A stretch of DNA of 9,512 nucleotides from Tannerella sp. (GTDB lineage Bacteria > Bacteroidota > Bacteroidia > Bacteroidales > Tannerellaceae): assembly GCA_031290635.1 (NCBI GenBank), contig JAITNE010000099.1:1-9512 (forward strand), in the 5' to 3' direction. Each line of letters starts with the position of its first letter. The stretch's first letter is position 1. The notes beneath the pieces are model-generated. The model was not told the origin of the DNA and searched no databases. It saw nothing but the letters and a program-made list of their open reading frames with translations. This document shows, in pieces, positions 6,048 to 9,512 of the stretch. The position numbers and the translations under genes are program-made.

Positions 6048-8791
6048 GAACTTTTATTGTCATAATAACCGCATGTATATTATGCTGTTGTGGAAAAAAA
6101 ACATCAATAGATGAACTGCGATGCGAGTACCTGAGCAACCCTCAGGGACTCGATGCGGTTCATCCGCGTTTTTCGTGGCTCATAACGTCTGCCGAACGCA
6201 GCGTTTATCAGAGCGCTTACCGTATCATCGTCAGCGACGTAATAGCGGAAGTAAAAGCGAAAAACGGTAACTGCTGGGATTCGGGACTGCGCTCCGAGAG
6301 CAACACCGTGAACGTGCCCTACGACGGTACGGCTTTGGAGAGCGACCGCACGTATTATTGGCGTGTATGCTCGCAAACCAACGGCAATGATGTATGGAGC
6401 GAAACGGCCGAGTTTCATACCGGCCTCCTGCACGAAGCCGATTGGAAAGCGCTCTGGATAAGCGCCCGCGACACTATCCGGCTCGAAGCTCCTGTATTTC
6501 GCAAATCATTCTCGGTGGATAAATCCGTGAAGTCGGCTTATGTGTATATCACGGCAGCAGGCTTTTACGAACTGTTGCTGAACGGCGAAAAAGTCGGCCT
6601 CGACGTGCTTAATCCCGTTATTACGGATTATCGCCAAACTGTGCTCTATTCGTCATATAATCTTACAAAGCATCTGAAGAAAGGCGAGAACGCTTTCGGG
6701 CTACTGCTCGGCAACAGCGCTTATAATATGGTTGGCGCTCAAAACAGGCATGGCTGGGGAGCAGCGCCTATCGGCAATCCGCGCTTCATACTACAGATGA
6801 GGATAGTGTATGACGATAACAGCGAATCGCTCGTTACAAGCGGCGATGAATGGAAATATACCGCCAGCCCTGTTACATACAACAATCTGCATGGCGGCGA
6901 AGACTACGATGCACGCAGGGAAATCAAAGATTGGGCGGAAGCCGGCTTGGACGAAACCGCTTGGCAGAATGCCGTAGTGGTAGCAAGTCCGGGAGGCCGC
7001 CCACGCTGGCAGTCCGTCCCTATCCGCGTTACCGAAACGCTCAAGCCCATAGCTGCTATAAAGCCTGCACAGGGCGTTTACCTCTACGATCTGGGACAAA
7101 ATATTGCAGGCTGGTGGCGAATCGAAGTCAAGGGTTGCGCCGGACAGACTATCCGCGTGCGAGGCGCCGAAACGCTTAACAATAAGTTGTTCCCAAAGCC
7201 GCTTGAGCTTGGCGACAATATGAGCGACAAGTTTGCCTATCATTCCAGGACATGGACTGATTATACCCTGAAAAGCACAAAGTCGGAAATCTATGAGCCG
7301 CATTTTTTCTACACCGGTTTCCGCTATATTGAAGTGGCGACAGCCGATTCGTCCGACCTCGTCGACGTCAAAGTGGAAGGCAGAGTAGTGCGTTCCGACC
7401 TCACAAGTACAGGCGAATGGACTTCCTCCAACGACTTGCTTAACAGTATCCATCGCGCCGGTCTATGGTCGCAGAAAGGCAATCTTGTGGGTTATCCTAC
7501 CGACTGTCCGCATCGCGAAAAAGGCGCTTATGGAGGCGATGGTCAGGTGATTGCAGAGACTTCGATGCACGATTTCGACATGGCGGCGTTTTATACCAAG
7601 TGGCTTAACGACATGCGCGATTCGCAGCGACCCGACGGCTGGATACCCAACACTACGCCTACGCTTGTAGGCGGCATGGGCGGCGGCGTAGCCTGGGGTA
7701 GCGCCTATCTGCTGATTCCATGGTGGATGTACAACTACTACGGCGACCGGCATATTCTCGAAGAACATTATCCCAACATGCTGCGATATCTGGCTTATCT
7801 TCGCAATCTGGCGCGTACCGACAGCAAACCCGAAGAGCCTTATATCATCAACTATTTCGACGGCTACTGGTACAGTCTGGGCGAATGGTGCGCTCCGGGT
7901 GGCGGCGACTGCCCTAATCACGACGTAGTAAGCACGTTCTACTATTATTACGACGCTCTTTTACTCTCGCAAATTGCTGAGGTGTTGGATCACAAGAATG
8001 AATCGCAATTCTACGCCTCATTGAGTGATACGGTCAAAAACGCTTTCAGGGAGAGGTTTTTCAATCCGTCCAATTCGCTCGTAGGGCTTGATTCATGTTT
8101 TCAGACCTACCAACTGCTGGCTCTGCAAGCCGATATTATGCCGGAGGAATATCGCGACGGCATACTCAAAACCATTGTCGATGATATTCACCGTCGTGAT
8201 AACCATCTCAATACCGGCATCATAGGCACCAAGTATCTGTGGCCGACATTATCCGACGCAGGTTACGGCGATTTAGCCTTCAAGGTGGCTACACAAGAAA
8301 CCTGCCCGGGCTACGGTTATTGGATTAGGAATAACTCCACAACCCTGCTCGAACAGTGGGATGGTCGCGATTCGCACAACCACGAGATGTTCGGCGCTGT
8401 AACGGAATATTTATATCAGTATCCGGCCGGAATACGCGCTCCCGGTCGGGGTAGCGACCAGGCATACAGACACATTCGTTTTGAGCCTCTTATAATCGAA
8501 GACCTCAATATGGTCAAAGCTTCACTGCAGACCATATCGGGTCAAATCTTCGCATCCTGGCAGCAGCATGACGGCGGCTATTCCTACGAAGTAACAATTC
8601 CGGCCAACACCCATGCTACCATTGTGTTGCCCGCCGCTAAATTTCAGCAATCGACGATCTCCGAGAGCGGCAAACACGTCTGGCATAACAGTTCCTTTGT
8701 ACCCGGCGTCCAAGGCGTTACCGACATTAAAATATCCAAAAACAGTCTCACGATATTTTTGGAATCAGGCACTTATAGATTTGTATTTTAA
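6044..8791 (+). CDS. lipoprotein alpha-L-rhamnosidase, GH78
   Basis: The 915-residue protein has a hydrophobic N-terminus ending in LCCCGKK, consistent with a lipobox whose C16 would be acylated. The following GKK lacks the acidic surface-export signal described for some Bacteroidota lipoproteins, so a periplasm-facing location is more likely. An N-terminal fibronectin-like region (about 25-130) precedes the Bac_rhamnosid beta domains (about 135-340) and the (alpha/alpha)6 catalytic domain (about 455-800). The GH78 acidic set is complete: D487 and E492 in TDCPHREKG, D499 in YGGDGQ and E770 in TTLLEQWDG. The D-E-D spacing of 5 and 12 equals that of the Bacillus RhaB enzyme (D567, E572, D579). 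A C-terminal beta domain closes the protein. It should cleave terminal alpha-L-rhamnose and is translationally coupled to the fucosidase. Confidence 0.93.
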   Translation: MRTFIVIITACILCCCGKKTSIDELRCEYLSNPQGLDAVHPRFSWLITSAERSVYQSAYRIIVSDVIAEVKAKNGNCWDSGLRSESNTVNVPYDGTALESDRTYYWRVCSQTNGNDVWSETAEFHTGLLHEADWKALWISARDTIRLEAPVFRKSFSVDKSVKSAYVYITAAGFYELLLNGEKVGLDVLNPVITDYRQTVLYSSYNLTKHLKKGENAFGLLLGNSAYNMVGAQNRHGWGAAPIGNPRFILQMRIVYDDNSESLVTSGDEWKYTASPVTYNNLHGGEDYDARREIKDWAEAGLDETAWQNAVVVASPGGRPRWQSVPIRVTETLKPIAAIKPAQGVYLYDLGQNIAGWWRIEVKGCAGQTIRVRGAETLNNKLFPKPLELGDNMSDKFAYHSRTWTDYTLKSTKSEIYEPHFFYTGFRYIEVATADSSDLVDVKVEGRVVRSDLTSTGEWTSSNDLLNSIHRAGLWSQKGNLVGYPTDCPHREKGAYGGDGQVIAETSMHDFDMAAFYTKWLNDMRDSQRPDGWIPNTTPTLVGGMGGGVAWGSAYLLIPWWMYNYYGDRHILEEHYPNMLRYLAYLRNLARTDSKPEEPYIINYFDGYWYSLGEWCAPGGGDCPNHDVVSTFYYYYDALLLSQIAEVLDHKNESQFYASLSDTVKNAFRERFFNPSNSLVGLDSCFQTYQLLALQADIMPEEYRDGILKTIVDDIHRRDNHLNTGIIGTKYLWPTLSDAGYGDLAFKVATQETCPGYGYWIRNNSTTLLEQWDGRDSHNHEMFGAVTEYLYQYPAGIRAPGRGSDQAYRHIRFEPLIIEDLNMVKASLQTISGQIFASWQQHDGGYSYEVTIPANTHATIVLPAAKFQQSTISESGKHVWHNSSFVPGVQGVTDIKISKNSLTIFLESGTYRFVF
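8776..8783 (+). promoter_or_regulatory. possible -7 element (TAGATTTG) inside the rhamnosidase 3' end
   Basis: TAGATTTG fits TAnnTTTG and lies 19 bases before the glutaredoxin-like ATG, within the last codons of the rhamnosidase gene. The nearest TTTG upstream is only 14 bases away, short of the usual spacing. It could give the small gene independent transcription, but read-through from the operon is equally possible. Confidence 0.35.
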
Positions 8792-8802
8792 TACTTAGTT
8801 TT

Positions 8803-9066
8803 ATGAAGCATATAAAGTTATTTTATTTAAGAGATTGTCCTTTCTGCAAGAAGGCGTTCGCGTATATTGACGAGTTGAAAAAGCAGGAGGCTTACAAGAA
8901 CATTGAGATTGAAACGATAGAAGAATCGGAGTATCCCGAAATAGCGGACGCCTACGATTATTACTACGTTCCTACGTTTTATATAGACGGCGAAAAAGTA
9001 CATGAAGGCGGAATCTTCCCGAACGAGGTCGAAGAACTATTCAAGAAGGCATCCCTTGTGTCCTGA
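8803..9066 (+). CDS. small glutaredoxin/thioredoxin-like protein, CPFC active site
   Basis: This 87-residue cytoplasmic protein has a thioredoxin fold: beta strand KHIKLFYL, the active site C12-P-F-C15 at the start of helix 1, and the cis-proline block YYVPTFYIDG with P57. CPFC and the short length fit glutaredoxin-like proteins, but the glutathione-binding residues of classical glutaredoxins are not clear, and many Bacteroidota do not make glutathione. A general thiol-disulfide oxidoreductase, perhaps serving another low-molecular-weight thiol or a protein partner, is the safe description. It starts 11 bases after the rhamnosidase stop and may be read through from that operon, although no functional link to glycan breakdown is apparent. 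ATG 8803 is the only sensible start, since the first strand begins at once. Confidence 0.85.
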   Translation: MKHIKLFYLRDCPFCKKAFAYIDELKKQEAYKNIEIETIEESEYPEIADAYDYYYVPTFYIDGEKVHEGGIFPNEVEELFKKASLVS

Positions 9067-9100
9067 ATAATCCAATTAAATGAGGATAAAATTTGAAGAT

Positions 9101-9512
9101 ATGACAACAAACAACAGAAAATTGCCGATAGGCATACAGGATTTTGAGGATTTGCGTCAAAATGGTTACCTCTATGTAGATAAGACAGCCTACATCTACA
9201 GACTTGTTACTATGGGAAAGCCTTACTTTCTCGGTCGTCCGCGACGGTTCGGGAAAAGTCTTTTTCTCTCGACCCTGAAAGCCTACTTCCTTGGGAAGAA
9301 GGAGCTTTTCGAGGGATTGGAAATCGCTGATATGGAGAAGGACTGGATAGAGTATCCGGTGCTTTACATCGATCTGAATGGTGAGAATTATACAGATTTA
9401 GCGTCTTTGGAATCAGGCTTAGGACAGAACTTGCGACCAATGGAAGAAGACTGGGGCAGAGACCCCGAAGAAAAAACTTCGGCAACCAGATTTGCAGGGG
9501 TGATTAAACGCG
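9101..9512 (+). CDS. AAA-ATPase_like / DUF1703-type protein, N-terminal part (partial)
   Basis: The frame is open to the window edge and gives 137 residues. The N-terminus (KLPIGIQDFEDLRQNGYLYVDKT) and the phosphate-binding block RPRRFGKSL with GKS at 51-53 are diagnostic for the AAA-ATPase_like family (PF09820), which usually carries a PD-(D/E)XK nuclease-like domain (DUF1703) at its C-terminus. A possible Walker-B-like VLYIDLN is at 87-93. These proteins occur in many copies in Bacteroidales genomes; their function is not established, and defence or nucleic-acid processing has been suggested by the domain pairing. ATG 9101 is chosen because MTTNNRKLPIGIQ matches the usual family start. An in-frame ATG at 9080 would add seven residues. 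It lies 34 bases after the glutaredoxin-like stop. The C-terminal domain is outside the window. Confidence 0.85.
   Translation, partial: MTTNNRKLPIGIQDFEDLRQNGYLYVDKTAYIYRLVTMGKPYFLGRPRRFGKSLFLSTLKAYFLGKKELFEGLEIADMEKDWIEYPVLYIDLNGENYTDLASLESGLGQNLRPMEEDWGRDPEEKTSATRFAGVIKR

Noticed and set aside
6791..7453. 220-codon open frame on the minus strand inside the rhamnosidase gene
   Set aside because: It lies wholly within the GH78 frame, has no promoter or known motif, and its length is explained by codon bias of the real gene.
9210..9485. 91-codon minus-strand frame at the right edge
   Set aside because: The plus strand here encodes a clear AAA-ATPase_like N-terminus with RPRRFGKSL; the minus frame has no recognisable features.

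Overview
The window looks like chromosomal DNA of a Bacteroidales (Bacteroidota) bacterium. The evidence is several start regions preceded by the phylum's TAnnTTTG -7 promoter element, weak or absent Shine-Dalgarno sequences, AT-rich intergenic DNA next to coding DNA of roughly 50% GC, A-Q signal-peptidase sites, and the gene families present (periplasmic GH29 and GH78 glycosidases, an AAA-ATPase_like/DUF1703-type gene). No genus can be named from this sequence alone. There are no rRNAs, tRNAs, complete insertion sequences, CRISPR arrays or obvious intrinsic terminators.

Layout. 1-195 is the 3' end of an AMP-forming acyl-CoA synthetase gene. 196-492 is a repeat-rich intergenic region with a heptamer tandem array and two copies of a dispersed-type repeat; it ends in a promoter for a secreted metallophosphoesterase with a purple-acid-phosphatase-like N-terminal domain (493-1641). 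A second heptamer array and a promoter precede a translationally coupled pair (1750-3035): a hemerythrin-like diiron protein of the YtfE/RIC/ScdA type lacking the usual N-terminal di-cysteine motif, and a LuxR-type regulator whose receiver domain has lost its phosphoacceptor aspartate. One base after that pair ends, a convergent gene on the minus strand (3037-4461) encodes an L-fucose/L-arabinose isomerase family protein.

Divergent from the isomerase, a well-formed promoter (-33 TTTG, 20-nt spacer, TACCTTTG) first reads a 29-codon ORF that looks like the amputated start of an AlbA_2/Schlafen-type gene. It then reads a glycoside hydrolase operon: a periplasmic GH29 alpha-L-fucosidase (4710-6047) overlapping by ATGA a lipoprotein GH78 alpha-L-rhamnosidase (6044-8791). 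A small CPFC glutaredoxin-like gene follows (8803-9066), and the window ends inside an AAA-ATPase_like gene (9101 to edge).

How the genes may work together. Fucosidase and rhamnosidase would release terminal deoxy-sugars in the periplasm, and the divergent isomerase could act on a released sugar in the cytoplasm; no SusC/SusD pair, sugar transporter or dedicated sugar regulator is visible. The hemerythrin-LuxR pair is the best candidate for a little-described system. It would be a diiron (O2, NO or redox) sensor co-translated with a transcription factor that probably does not respond to phosphorylation.
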